The notes beneath the pieces were generated by a model. It did no database searches. It was not told the origin of the DNA and saw only the letters and a program-made list of their open reading frames with translations. Below, piece after piece: positions 7,263 through 14,981 of a stretch of DNA of 64,000 bases. This DNA is from Flavihumibacter profundi (lineage in GTDB: Bacteria; Bacteroidota; Bacteroidia; Chitinophagales; Chitinophagaceae), in contig NZ_JAIQXE010000002.1 in assembly GCF_020076305.1 (NCBI RefSeq), positions 620,001 to 684,000 on the forward strand, in the 5' to 3' direction. The translations under genes and the position numbers were made by a program. How positions within the stretch are numbered: position 1 is the stretch's first letter; each line of letters starts with the position of its first letter.

Positions 7263-8195
7263 TTAAACAGAAATGGTTTCGTAAGGATTTATAGTTTTTT
7301 CGGGTGCTGGCTGGATATCAATCCAGCGGGCATGGTAATCGGGCTTCCAGGGTTTCTTCCACCGTCGATGACTCCATAACCACATTTCGGGATGCTCCCG
7401 GATCACTTTTTCCAGGAAATCACGGTACCTGCGGGTGATTTCTCCTTCAGGCAGATCTGCCGGCGTTTCAGTTGCCAACTGCACATGAAGGTAATAGTGA
7501 CCTCTTTTGGTTTGGGTAATATTGATAAAGACCACCGGAATGTTACCTGCCCTTGCTCCTTTTTCAGGTCCGGAAATAAATGGTGATGGCATGCCAAAGA
7601 AATTCAGCCACCAGGCTCTTTCAATATCACCTGGTACCTGGTCTGCAATTAATCCAAGCAGGTATTGTGAATTACGATATGGAAACATGCTTTTTCGCAT
7701 ATCGGTTGCAGGTATTAAAATAGTGCCGAAACGGCTCCTGATCTTTTTGAAAATCCTGTCCAAAGCCTTGTTTTTCAGGGGCATATAAACCCCCAGTAAC
7801 GGGTATTTGCAATAAAATGCATAGCCCAGGTTTCCCATTTCCCAGTTGAAATTATGGCCCATATGTACCTGGCAGCGCAGTCCTTTATCATAGAGTGCAT
7901 TTAATACTTCAAATTCACCTTTAATGCGCTTCATCAGGAATTCCCTGCTTGCCGAAAACAGCTTGATGGTTTCAATAAAGGTATCGGTGAAGTTTTTCTG
8001 GAACTTACTGGCAATGCCATCACGTTCCTTTTTTGTTTTTTCAGGAAATGCTATGGCAAGGTTAGAATTAATAACATTTTTACGGTACCCAAATACGCTA
8101 AAGAGGAGCCAGCATGCAAAATCACTGATCCCATACAATACCCACATTGGTAACAGGGAAAAAAGGTAAAAAAATCCATAAACCAGATAATACAT
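7263..8195 (-). CDS. LpxL/HtrB-family lysophospholipid or lipid A acyltransferase
   Basis: A 310-residue inner-membrane acyltransferase with a hydrophobic N-terminus (about residues 1-35) and the catalytic HxxxxE motif in GHNFNWEMGNLGYAF (about residues 113-118). Conserved PADQVPG-like and RxxxF blocks follow. The family transfers acyl chains to lipid A precursors or ornithine/amino lipids on the cytoplasmic face. It lies 85 bp after nadB on the same strand. The exact acceptor cannot be decided from sequence. Confidence 0.88.
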   Translation of the reverse strand: MYYLVYGFFYLFSLLPMWVLYGISDFACWLLFSVFGYRKNVINSNLAIAFPEKTKKERDGIASKFQKNFTDTFIETIKLFSASREFLMKRIKGEFEVLNALYDKGLRCQVHMGHNFNWEMGNLGYAFYCKYPLLGVYMPLKNKALDRIFKKIRSRFGTILIPATDMRKSMFPYRNSQYLLGLIADQVPGDIERAWWLNFFGMPSPFISGPEKGARAGNIPVVFINITQTKRGHYYLHVQLATETPADLPEGEITRRYRDFLEKVIREHPEMWLWSHRRWKKPWKPDYHARWIDIQPAPEKTINPYETISV

Positions 8196-8280
8196 TGTCG
8201 CTTACTTGTTTTACAAATGTAATGGTCAATACCTGGAGTAAAGAATTCCCTGGGGGGAGAAAAACACGGTATTTTAAAGG

Positions 8281-9882
8281 TTACAGTACAATATTTTGCA
8301 ATAGTTTGCTCTTTTCCGGGTAATCGGTATTAAAATGCAGGCCGCGGCTTTCCTTCCTGAACTGAGCACCTTTTACAATCAGGTAGGCTACGCTGATCAT
8401 ATTCCTGAGTTCTCCCAACTGTGGCGAAAGCTTGGTGGTTTGGTACAATTGTTCAGTTTCAGTCCAAAGCAGGTCTAATCTTTTCATCGCTCTTTCAAGG
8501 CGCACATTTGTGCGTACAATACCTACATAATCGCTCATCAGCAATTGTAATTCCTTTAGGCTCTGGGTTATCAGGATCATTTCCCGGGGGTCAGTGGTTC
8601 CGGTTGTATCCCAGTCTGGTATGAGATCCGGAGCTAATAATTCGGTATGGTTTTTTGCTGCTTCTTCAAATGCCCGGTGACCGAAAACCATAGCCTCGAG
8701 CAGGGAATTACTGGCCAGCCTGTTGGCTCCATGAAGTCCTGTGGAAGCGCATTCCCCGGCCGCAAACAGGTTTCGGATAGAAGTTTTGCCCCATTCATCA
8801 GTTTTAATGCCCCCGCAGCTATAATGGGCAGCAGGCGCAACAGGGATCATTTGTTGGCTTACATCTATTCCGATGGATAGGCACTTTTCAAAAATATTGG
8901 GAAAATGATGCAGGAATTTATCCTTGTCCATATGCCTGCAGTCCAGGTACACATATTCGGTACCGTTAATTTTCATTTCGCTATCAATTGCACGTGCAAC
9001 AATATCACGGGGGGCAAGGTCTTTTCGGTCATCGTACCTTTCCATAAAGGCCTCACCTTTCTTATTACGCAATATGCCACCATCACCCCGAACAGCTTCA
9101 GTAATCAGGAATGCCTGTCCGCCAATACCTGGTTCATACAAGGCCGTTGGATGAAACTGGATGAATTCCATGTTTTCAATCCGGCCTTTAGCCCGGTAAA
9201 CCATGGCAACACCATCTCCGGTCGCAATAGACGGGTTGGTGGTGGACCGGTATACCTGGCCGTTGCCACCAGTGGCCAGAAGTGTTGTTCCGGCCAGTAT
9301 TTTTTCGATCTGGTTATTGGTGGTGTTTAGGGCGTAAACGCCATAGCACTGGATATCGGGGGTAGCTTTTGTAACCAGGTAACCAAGGTGGTGCTGGGTA
9401 ATAAGCTCAATTACAAACCAGTGTTTGATGAATTCAATATTTGGGTATTCTTTTACTTTTTCTATCAGGACCCGCTCCATTTCTTTTCCTGTAACATCCT
9501 TATGGTGCAGGATGCGGTATTCGCTGTGCCCGCCTTCCATACCCAGGGCATATTCGCCATCATCCTTTTTGTCAAATTGAGCACCCCAGTTGATCAGTTC
9601 ACTGATTCTTTCTACCCCTTCTTTTACCACGATCTCAACAACTTTCGGGTTACAAAGGCCATCACCCGCAATCAGGGTATCATTAATATGCTTTTCAAAA
9701 CTGTCGTTCTCAAAATCGGTTACTCCCGCTATACCGCCCTGTGCATATTTCGTGTTGGTTTCATCAGCGGAAGCTTTTGTAACAACGGTAATTTTTTTAT
9801 TGGGAAAACGGTCCGCCATTTTGAGGGCATAAGTGAGTCCCGCTATGCCCGAACCAATCACCAGGTAATCTGTTTGTTTCAT
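8281..9882 (-). CDS. nadB: L-aspartate oxidase
   Basis: FAD-dependent oxidation of L-aspartate to iminoaspartate, the first step of de novo NAD synthesis. The 533-residue protein begins with the dinucleotide-binding VIGSGIAGLTYAL. It shows TKYAQGGIAGVT, the substrate-domain EGGHSEYRILHHKD, and the FAD-contacting GLHGANRLASNSLLEAMVFG. The C-terminal helical domain is intact. It begins 5 bp after the YhhN-family gene, so it belongs to the minus-strand operon running from 12352. nadA and nadC are not in the window. Confidence 0.95.
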   Translation of the reverse strand: MKQTDYLVIGSGIAGLTYALKMADRFPNKKITVVTKASADETNTKYAQGGIAGVTDFENDSFEKHINDTLIAGDGLCNPKVVEIVVKEGVERISELINWGAQFDKKDDGEYALGMEGGHSEYRILHHKDVTGKEMERVLIEKVKEYPNIEFIKHWFVIELITQHHLGYLVTKATPDIQCYGVYALNTTNNQIEKILAGTTLLATGGNGQVYRSTTNPSIATGDGVAMVYRAKGRIENMEFIQFHPTALYEPGIGGQAFLITEAVRGDGGILRNKKGEAFMERYDDRKDLAPRDIVARAIDSEMKINGTEYVYLDCRHMDKDKFLHHFPNIFEKCLSIGIDVSQQMIPVAPAAHYSCGGIKTDEWGKTSIRNLFAAGECASTGLHGANRLASNSLLEAMVFGHRAFEEAAKNHTELLAPDLIPDWDTTGTTDPREMILITQSLKELQLLMSDYVGIVRTNVRLERAMKRLDLLWTETEQLYQTTKLSPQLGELRNMISVAYLIVKGAQFRKESRGLHFNTDYPEKSKLLQNIVL

Positions 9883-9887
9883 TGTTT

Positions 9888-10592
9888 TTACAATTTACTT
9901 TTCAGTGCCATTCGTTCATTTATTGCCTGTTCAGTGCAAAGCTGCGCGCCTTTTACAATGGTTAATTGTGCCAGTATATAGGTGGTCATCACGGCCAGTG
10001 AGGCACCTGTAAAAGGTATTATAAAGGCATTTATGGCCAGCAGGCTGTCTGATAAGATAAACAGCGCTGCACCTGTAATGCATAAAAGACCGCTGCCCGA
10101 TTTCCTGATAGAGAATGCATGATAAGCTGAGGCGAACATGGCAGCTATCACAAATGCGTAAATGAAAACAGGTGGTTTCAGGGTATTATTAAGGTGGGGT
10201 GCCAGGAAAAAATAAAATATGCCTACATACAGGCTTAAGGCAACCAGGATATAAATATTCCAGGCTGGCATCTTCGATTGACCGGTGCGGATGAATGTAA
10301 AAAAAAAGATATAACAAAGATGGGCCAGCAGAAAAGAACCTAGTCCGGCCATAAAATACTGGTCTCCTTCATTCATAAGGAAAATATCACCCAGCCACGA
10401 GAAAAAAATTGCCGTACTTATCCAATGGCGGACTTTAGCTCCTTTATTTGCAGTAAACAGGAACCACACCAGCAGTATAATCATCAGCAGGGGCTTGGTG
10501 ATAAAACGAATAGTTTCCCACCCGGCCAAAATGGCCAAACCATGCAATACTGCGGTTAAGCCATACCCATACAGCCATCCTTTTGCCTGCAT
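9888..10592 (-). CDS. YhhN-family (lysoplasmalogenase-like) membrane protein
   Basis: A 234-residue polytopic protein with about eight membrane segments. It has the YhhN/TMEM86 signature around FFSWLGDIFLM and GLGSFLLAHLCYIFFF. Characterised relatives hydrolyse the vinyl ether of lysoplasmalogens, but bacterial substrates are mostly unproven. The start codon overlaps the stop of the upstream lipoprotein gene by one base (TAATG), so the two are translationally coupled. Confidence 0.82.
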   Translation of the reverse strand: MQAKGWLYGYGLTAVLHGLAILAGWETIRFITKPLLMIILLVWFLFTANKGAKVRHWISTAIFFSWLGDIFLMNEGDQYFMAGLGSFLLAHLCYIFFFTFIRTGQSKMPAWNIYILVALSLYVGIFYFFLAPHLNNTLKPPVFIYAFVIAAMFASAYHAFSIRKSGSGLLCITGAALFILSDSLLAINAFIIPFTGASLAVMTTYILAQLTIVKGAQLCTEQAINERMALKSKL

Positions 10593-11371
10593 TAGTATTG
10601 AATTATTATTTCCAGGTTTTGCGGAGAATCCAACGCAATGGTAAGGTCATTTAATAATGTCACAGTTTTTTTATCGGCAGAAAGTGTTGCCCGTGGATTG
10701 CTGACATTTTTTGCAGGGCGAGGCAGTTTTACCAAAAGGTTCATCTGCATATCGCCCATCATGGCCATCATGCCTTTTGATTCCTGAACTTTTGGGTCAT
10801 TGGCAATACTATCGAACCTCATTTTATTGAGGGTTCTGCTGTATTTGTTTTTTGAAATTTCAACATCGTACATCGTGCCAATTTTCTCAATACCGCCGTC
10901 GCTTTCATTTTCTGCTCCCGCATTATTGCTGTTAGGGTTCAATCCTTTCAGCACATTTCCCATAACGCCATTTTGATTCATTGCGGAATACAATTTATTG
11001 GCTTCGTTAAGATTTTTAAACGGATAATTCATATCCATTTTAAATACGTTTTCCTTAACATCGAGGTTCATATGCAGTTTCCCGTTTCGTAACAATGCTT
11101 TATTTTCTGCACTGATATCTTTCGCAGTATCTACAAGGTCTTTCATCATTATGGTAGTATCCATTGCTTTATCCATCCCTTCCTTAGCCAGGTCTTCAGG
11201 TGAAGAAAAACTCTTCAGCATTTCAAAAAGCTTCCCCATATCGGTATGCACGGTCATTTGCCCGGATCCGTCTTCTTTCAGGTCAACTTCTTCGTCAATC
11301 TGGATGCAGGCGGTAAAGCAAACCGCAATTAAAGCCGCTAACAACAATTTGTATTTAAACATGATTCTCAA
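10592..11371 (-). CDS. lipoprotein of unknown function
   Basis: A 259-residue protein with a lipoprotein signal peptide: basic start, hydrophobic LLLAALIAVCF, lipobox FTAC. The mature part opens with acidic residues and a repeated 'VDLKEDGSGQMTVHTDM' type beta strand, seen in Bacteroidota surface lipoproteins. No catalytic motif is visible. The second in-frame ATG (11362) also gives a good signal peptide. It sits in an operon, 18 bp after the epimerase-like gene and overlapping the YhhN gene. Confidence 0.75.
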   Translation of the reverse strand: MRIMFKYKLLLAALIAVCFTACIQIDEEVDLKEDGSGQMTVHTDMGKLFEMLKSFSSPEDLAKEGMDKAMDTTIMMKDLVDTAKDISAENKALLRNGKLHMNLDVKENVFKMDMNYPFKNLNEANKLYSAMNQNGVMGNVLKGLNPNSNNAGAENESDGGIEKIGTMYDVEISKNKYSRTLNKMRFDSIANDPKVQESKGMMAMMGDMQMNLLVKLPRPAKNVSNPRATLSADKKTVTLLNDLTIALDSPQNLEIIIQY

Positions 11372-11389
11372 TTAAAATGGTGGTGCAAT

Positions 11390-12352
11390 TTATGCGCTTT
11401 CCCCGGTTTTTACCTGGTAATGCAGGGTCATCGCTTTTTCCATGCCGGGATCCAGTAACAATAATCCCATCTTATTGTTGAAACTGTCCGGGGCGGCAGA
11501 CAGGTTTTCAATTGCCAGGCTTGCCCTGTCATCGGGGGTGTAAATTTGCAGGTAAGGATAATTTTCGTCGGTAATAAAACACAGGCTTATCCCTTCTGCA
11601 GGATTACTGAATACACAAACTGGTTGCCCGGCATTTTCATCCAGCAAAAAACAGTTATCCAGTTTTGTTTCCCCCAATTGTTTAGGTGTTAAGTAATCCG
11701 AATATGGTTTGGTATGGCCGGTGGGTATAAGTTTATCATCAAACTCTACGATTGCAGCGGAGGGAAATTGTAAAAAACAGTCATTTACCGGGGCATTCAG
11801 CCTGAAGTAGGGATGCCAGCCATCTGCCATAGGAATGGTTATGTCACTATCGTTTTTAAGGATCGTCTGTAATTGCAGGGTTTGGTCTGGAAACAGGGTA
11901 TACCGGATGGTGCAGGTATATGCAAAAGGGTAACCAGGGTCGTCTTTGTTGTATTTATAGGTAAAATCCGCTGAAGCCATGAAGTCGGTGACTGTTTCAT
12001 TACTGACTTCGAATTTTTTATTAAACAGTAGTCCGTGTATGGCAGAACCATCCGGAAACTTGTCCGCAAATTCATACAATTGTCCGCCCCAGGTATATTG
12101 CCCGTTTTTAATACGACAGGCGAACGGTGAAAGCTTACTGCTTCGGTAGCTCCTGTTTAATATCCGGTTGATTTCTTCAGCGGATTGGTAGTTACTCATA
12201 ATATTAAATGGGCCGTTTTTCAGTGGCACTTCGAAGGCGTGTAACATTGCGCCATGGTCGGGAACGATTGAAGCGGTAACTGTACGGCTATCATCATGCA
12301 GGTTTACCAGTGGAATACCATTGGTTACAGTATGGGAAATTCGAAAACTCAT
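11390..12352 (-). CDS. aldose 1-epimerase-family protein
   Basis: A 320-residue protein of the galactose mutarotase-like superfamily: N-terminal VPDHGAMLHAFEVPL, the central IHGLLFNKKF with the catalytic-type His, the GWHPYFRL motif (second His), and a C-terminal region with the expected acidic residue. It would interconvert alpha and beta anomers of a hexose or hexose phosphate. It is the first gene of the minus-strand operon and is divergent from the beta-lactamase gene across 66 bp. A second, unrelated-looking member lies at 34131-35015. Confidence 0.82.
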   Translation of the reverse strand: MSFRISHTVTNGIPLVNLHDDSRTVTASIVPDHGAMLHAFEVPLKNGPFNIMSNYQSAEEINRILNRSYRSSKLSPFACRIKNGQYTWGGQLYEFADKFPDGSAIHGLLFNKKFEVSNETVTDFMASADFTYKYNKDDPGYPFAYTCTIRYTLFPDQTLQLQTILKNDSDITIPMADGWHPYFRLNAPVNDCFLQFPSAAIVEFDDKLIPTGHTKPYSDYLTPKQLGETKLDNCFLLDENAGQPVCVFSNPAEGISLCFITDENYPYLQIYTPDDRASLAIENLSAAPDSFNNKMGLLLLDPGMEKAMTLHYQVKTGESA

Positions 12353-12394
12353 AGAACAAAACTACCATAAATGCACTTCAAATCACTCTTCCCC

Positions 12395-12402
12395 TAACTT
12401 TG
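12395..12402 (+). promoter_or_regulatory. -7 promoter element of the class D beta-lactamase gene
   Basis: TAACTTTG matches TAnnTTTG exactly and ends 16 nt before the ATG at 12419, giving a very short leader. Confidence 0.55.
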
Positions 12403-12418
12403 CGCCACAATAATTTGT

Positions 12419-13237
12419 ATGCGATATTTATCCGGCTTTGTTTTTGGGCTCCTGGTTTTGACTTCCTGTTCACCAAATAGTGTTAAAGAGGAGAAGGACC
12501 TGGAAAAGTATTTTTCTGCGCAGCAGGTAACAGGGGTCTTCGGGCTGTTTGACAATGCACAGGGTAGTTTTATATTAAGTGACCGCAAGCGGTTTAAAGA
12601 TAGCGCTTACCTGCCAGCTTCAACTTTCAAGGTGGTTAATGCTTTAATTGGACTGGAAACAGGTATAGTAAAGGATGACAGTACGGTTATTCCCTGGGAT
12701 GGCGTTACCCGCAAGGTGCCGGAATGGAACCAGGACCTTAGTATGTACCGGGCTTTCAGGGTTTCTGATGTGCCCTGGTTCCAGGAACTGGCCAGGCGGA
12801 TAGGAAAAGACACCATGCAACACTGGTTGGATACGCTGGGTTATGCAAGCAGGTATGGAAGAGCGGTAATAAACAGGAAGGATTCATTTTGGCTCGATAA
12901 CAGTATTAAGATTACCCCTGATGAGCAACTTGGACTCATGAAAAAGCTTTATTTCAACCAATTGCCTTTTCAGCGCCGCACATGTGATATCGTAGGGAGG
13001 ATGATGCTTATGGAGGACAATACCAATTACCGCCTTAGCTATAAGACTGGCTGGGGAAATGCAGAAAACGGGGATGCCCTCGCCTGGGTAGTTGGGTGGA
13101 TTGAAGAAAATAAGCACCCCTACTTTTTCGTTTTACAATTGAGATCGGCCGATCCCAATGCTGATATAACCGCAATAAGAATGAAAGTACTGAAAGGCAT
13201 CCTGGAAGAGCTTGGTTTTATGAAGGGGAAAAAATAG
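12419..13237 (+). CDS. class D (OXA-type) beta-lactamase, lipoprotein form
   Basis: A 272-residue serine hydrolase with a lipoprotein signal (VLTSC, Cys17). Class D motifs are in order: S68-T-F-K71 with the nucleophile and the lysine that is carbamylated in the family, S116-D-V118, Y146-G-R148 where most OXA enzymes have YGN, the FWLDNSIKITPDEQ segment containing the usual Trp, and K209-T-G. It would hydrolyse beta-lactams in the periplasm, or respond to them. A BlaR-type sensor role is unlikely because no membrane sensor domain is attached. The Asn-to-Arg change in the third motif may alter the substrate range. It has its own promoter and no adjacent regulator. Confidence 0.9.
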   Translation: MRYLSGFVFGLLVLTSCSPNSVKEEKDLEKYFSAQQVTGVFGLFDNAQGSFILSDRKRFKDSAYLPASTFKVVNALIGLETGIVKDDSTVIPWDGVTRKVPEWNQDLSMYRAFRVSDVPWFQELARRIGKDTMQHWLDTLGYASRYGRAVINRKDSFWLDNSIKITPDEQLGLMKKLYFNQLPFQRRTCDIVGRMMLMEDNTNYRLSYKTGWGNAENGDALAWVVGWIEENKHPYFFVLQLRSADPNADITAIRMKVLKGILEELGFMKGKK

Positions 13238-13296
13238 CCCTCTGTGATGCGGTAATTGGCGTTTTTTTTGCCATACATTGTATTAAAAACCTGCCC

Positions 13297-14295
13297 TTGT
13301 TCCGATTTGAACATCCTTATTTGTTTCTTGCATTGGCCCTTTTGCCGGTGTTGGGTATTTTATACCTTGGTGTCTTGCGCTGGAAAAAGATAGTATCCCG
13401 AAAAATTGGCGACCCGGAATTGGTCCTGTTGCTGATCCGGAATTTTTCACCCCGCCGTTACCTGGTCAAATTTATTTTAGCCGCGCTCGCCCTGGTCTTC
13501 CTGGTCATCGCAGCGGCTAATCCACAAACGAAAGGGAAAAGTGGCCCCATTAGTCGGAAGGGACTCGATTTGATGATTGTTTTGGACGTAAGCAAGAGTA
13601 TGCTTGCCCAGGATATCAAGCCGAATCGCCTTGAAAGGTCCCGCCAGCTGGTGAGCCTGATCATTGACCAGTTGTCTGAAAACCGGATTGGGCTGATCTG
13701 GTTTGCGGGAAGGGCTTATTTGCAAATGCCCCTGACTACAGATGCTTCCGCTGCGAAAATGTACCTTCAAAATGCCAGTCCGGATGCTGTTCCTACACAG
13801 GGCACAGTTATTGGGGAAGCCCTTAAAATGGCAGGTGCGGCATTTAACAGCCAGGAGAAAAAGTATAAGGCGGTTATTTTGGTCTCTGATGGTGAAGACC
13901 ATGACCCGGAGGCACTTAAAATGGCGAAAAGCCTGGCGGCGAGCGGCGTTATGATCAATACGGTGGGTGTTGGATCACCGGAAGGAGCCACTATTTTTGA
14001 CCCATCCACCCAGGATACCAAGCGTGATGCCAGCGGCAATACGGTGATCAGCAAGCTCAATGAGCCGCAGTTGCGTGATCTGGCCCAAACCGGCAATGGC
14101 GTATATGTATATCTTCAGGACCCCGCAGCAGCAGTTGCTACCCTAAGGACGCAATTGGCCACCATTGGACAAAAGCAATTGGAAGACGAATCTTTTGTAC
14201 AATACAATACCTATTATTTTTATGCATTAGCCATAGTATTGCTGCTATTGCTTGCAGAAATTTTTTTACCGGAAAGGAAACCGATGCCCGCATGA
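13297..14295 (+). CDS. von Willebrand factor A-domain membrane protein, BatB-like
   Basis: A 332-residue protein with an N-terminal hydrophobic segment, a second at about residues 58-75, a VWA domain at about 90-270 with the MIDAS motif DVSKS and downstream Thr/Asp positions (SDGED), and a C-terminal membrane segment. The probable start is TTG at 13297. The encoded FRFEHPYLF opening is typical of Bat proteins, and no ATG lies upstream in frame after a stop. It overlaps the next gene by four bases. Bat proteins occur with MoxR ATPases in Bacteroidota aerotolerance loci, but here only the BatB/BatC pair is present. Confidence 0.87.
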   Translation: MFRFEHPYLFLALALLPVLGILYLGVLRWKKIVSRKIGDPELVLLLIRNFSPRRYLVKFILAALALVFLVIAAANPQTKGKSGPISRKGLDLMIVLDVSKSMLAQDIKPNRLERSRQLVSLIIDQLSENRIGLIWFAGRAYLQMPLTTDASAAKMYLQNASPDAVPTQGTVIGEALKMAGAAFNSQEKKYKAVILVSDGEDHDPEALKMAKSLAASGVMINTVGVGSPEGATIFDPSTQDTKRDASGNTVISKLNEPQLRDLAQTGNGVYVYLQDPAAAVATLRTQLATIGQKQLEDESFVQYNTYYFYALAIVLLLLLAEIFLPERKPMPA

Positions 14296-14924
14296 GAAAA
14301 ATGATCATCACCTTGCTTATTTTATTTCCGTTAGCCGCGCGGGTGCAGGCCCAGAATCCGGCTATCCGGGAAGGGAACAAGTTATACAGGGAAGGGCGTT
14401 TTGACGATGCGCTTGCAGCATACGACAAAGCTGCTAAGAAAAATCCCGATAATTTAACGGCAGCCTATAACCGAACAAATACCCTGGCAAGGAAGGGCGA
14501 TAAGGAGGGAGCGATGAAAGGTTATGACCAGCTTCTTGCCAACGCGAAGGACCCCGCTATCCAGCAAAGGGCATATTATGATATGGGTGTATTGCACCAG
14601 CAACAGCAGCAACTTGACGAAAGTATTACCGCCTGGAAATCAGCGTTGAAACTCGATCCTGACGATAAACAAACACGCGATAACCTGGAGAAAGCGATAA
14701 GGGAGAAAAAAAAGCAGGAACAGGAAAAAGAGCAGAAAAAAGACCAGAAACAACAGAATGATAAAAAAGAGCAGGAAAAACCCAAACCTGAGCCGCAGCA
14801 AAGCAAACTGAACCAAAAAGAAGTGGAACAGTTGCTGAAAGCCCTGGAGCAGAGGGAGAAAGAAGTACAAAAAAAGCTGCAGCAGCGGGCGGCAAGTTCC
14901 AGCCAGCCTGAAAAGGATTGGTAG
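14292..14924 (+). CDS. tetratricopeptide-repeat protein, BatC-like
   Basis: A 210-residue exported protein with a signal peptide (ending around VQAQ), two to three TPR units at about residues 28-130 (for example FDDALAAYDKAAKKNPDNLT and DESITAWKSALKLDPDD), and a long Lys/Glu/Gln-rich charged tail. Its ATG overlaps the TGA of the VWA gene. It probably binds the VWA partner at the membrane. BatD and BatE, which usually follow, are absent. Confidence 0.85.
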   Translation: MRKMIITLLILFPLAARVQAQNPAIREGNKLYREGRFDDALAAYDKAAKKNPDNLTAAYNRTNTLARKGDKEGAMKGYDQLLANAKDPAIQQRAYYDMGVLHQQQQQLDESITAWKSALKLDPDDKQTRDNLEKAIREKKKQEQEKEQKKDQKQQNDKKEQEKPKPEPQQSKLNQKEVEQLLKALEQREKEVQKKLQQRAASSSQPEKDW

Positions 14925-14954
14925 GTGCACCAAACATCTGCCCCCAACTATTGT

Positions 14955-14962
14955 TATGTTTG
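14955..14962 (+). promoter_or_regulatory. -7 promoter element of ispG
   Basis: TATGTTTG matches TAnnTTTG exactly, 19 nt before the ATG at 14982. It supports that start rather than the in-frame codon at 14925. Confidence 0.5.
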
Positions 14963-14981
14963 CAGCTCAAAATATGTTCTC

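Noticed and set aside
14576-14970. Long Cys/Phe-rich minus-strand frames
   Set aside because: They mirror the Lys/Glu/Gln-rich tail of the BatC-like gene on the other strand, a known source of false open frames.
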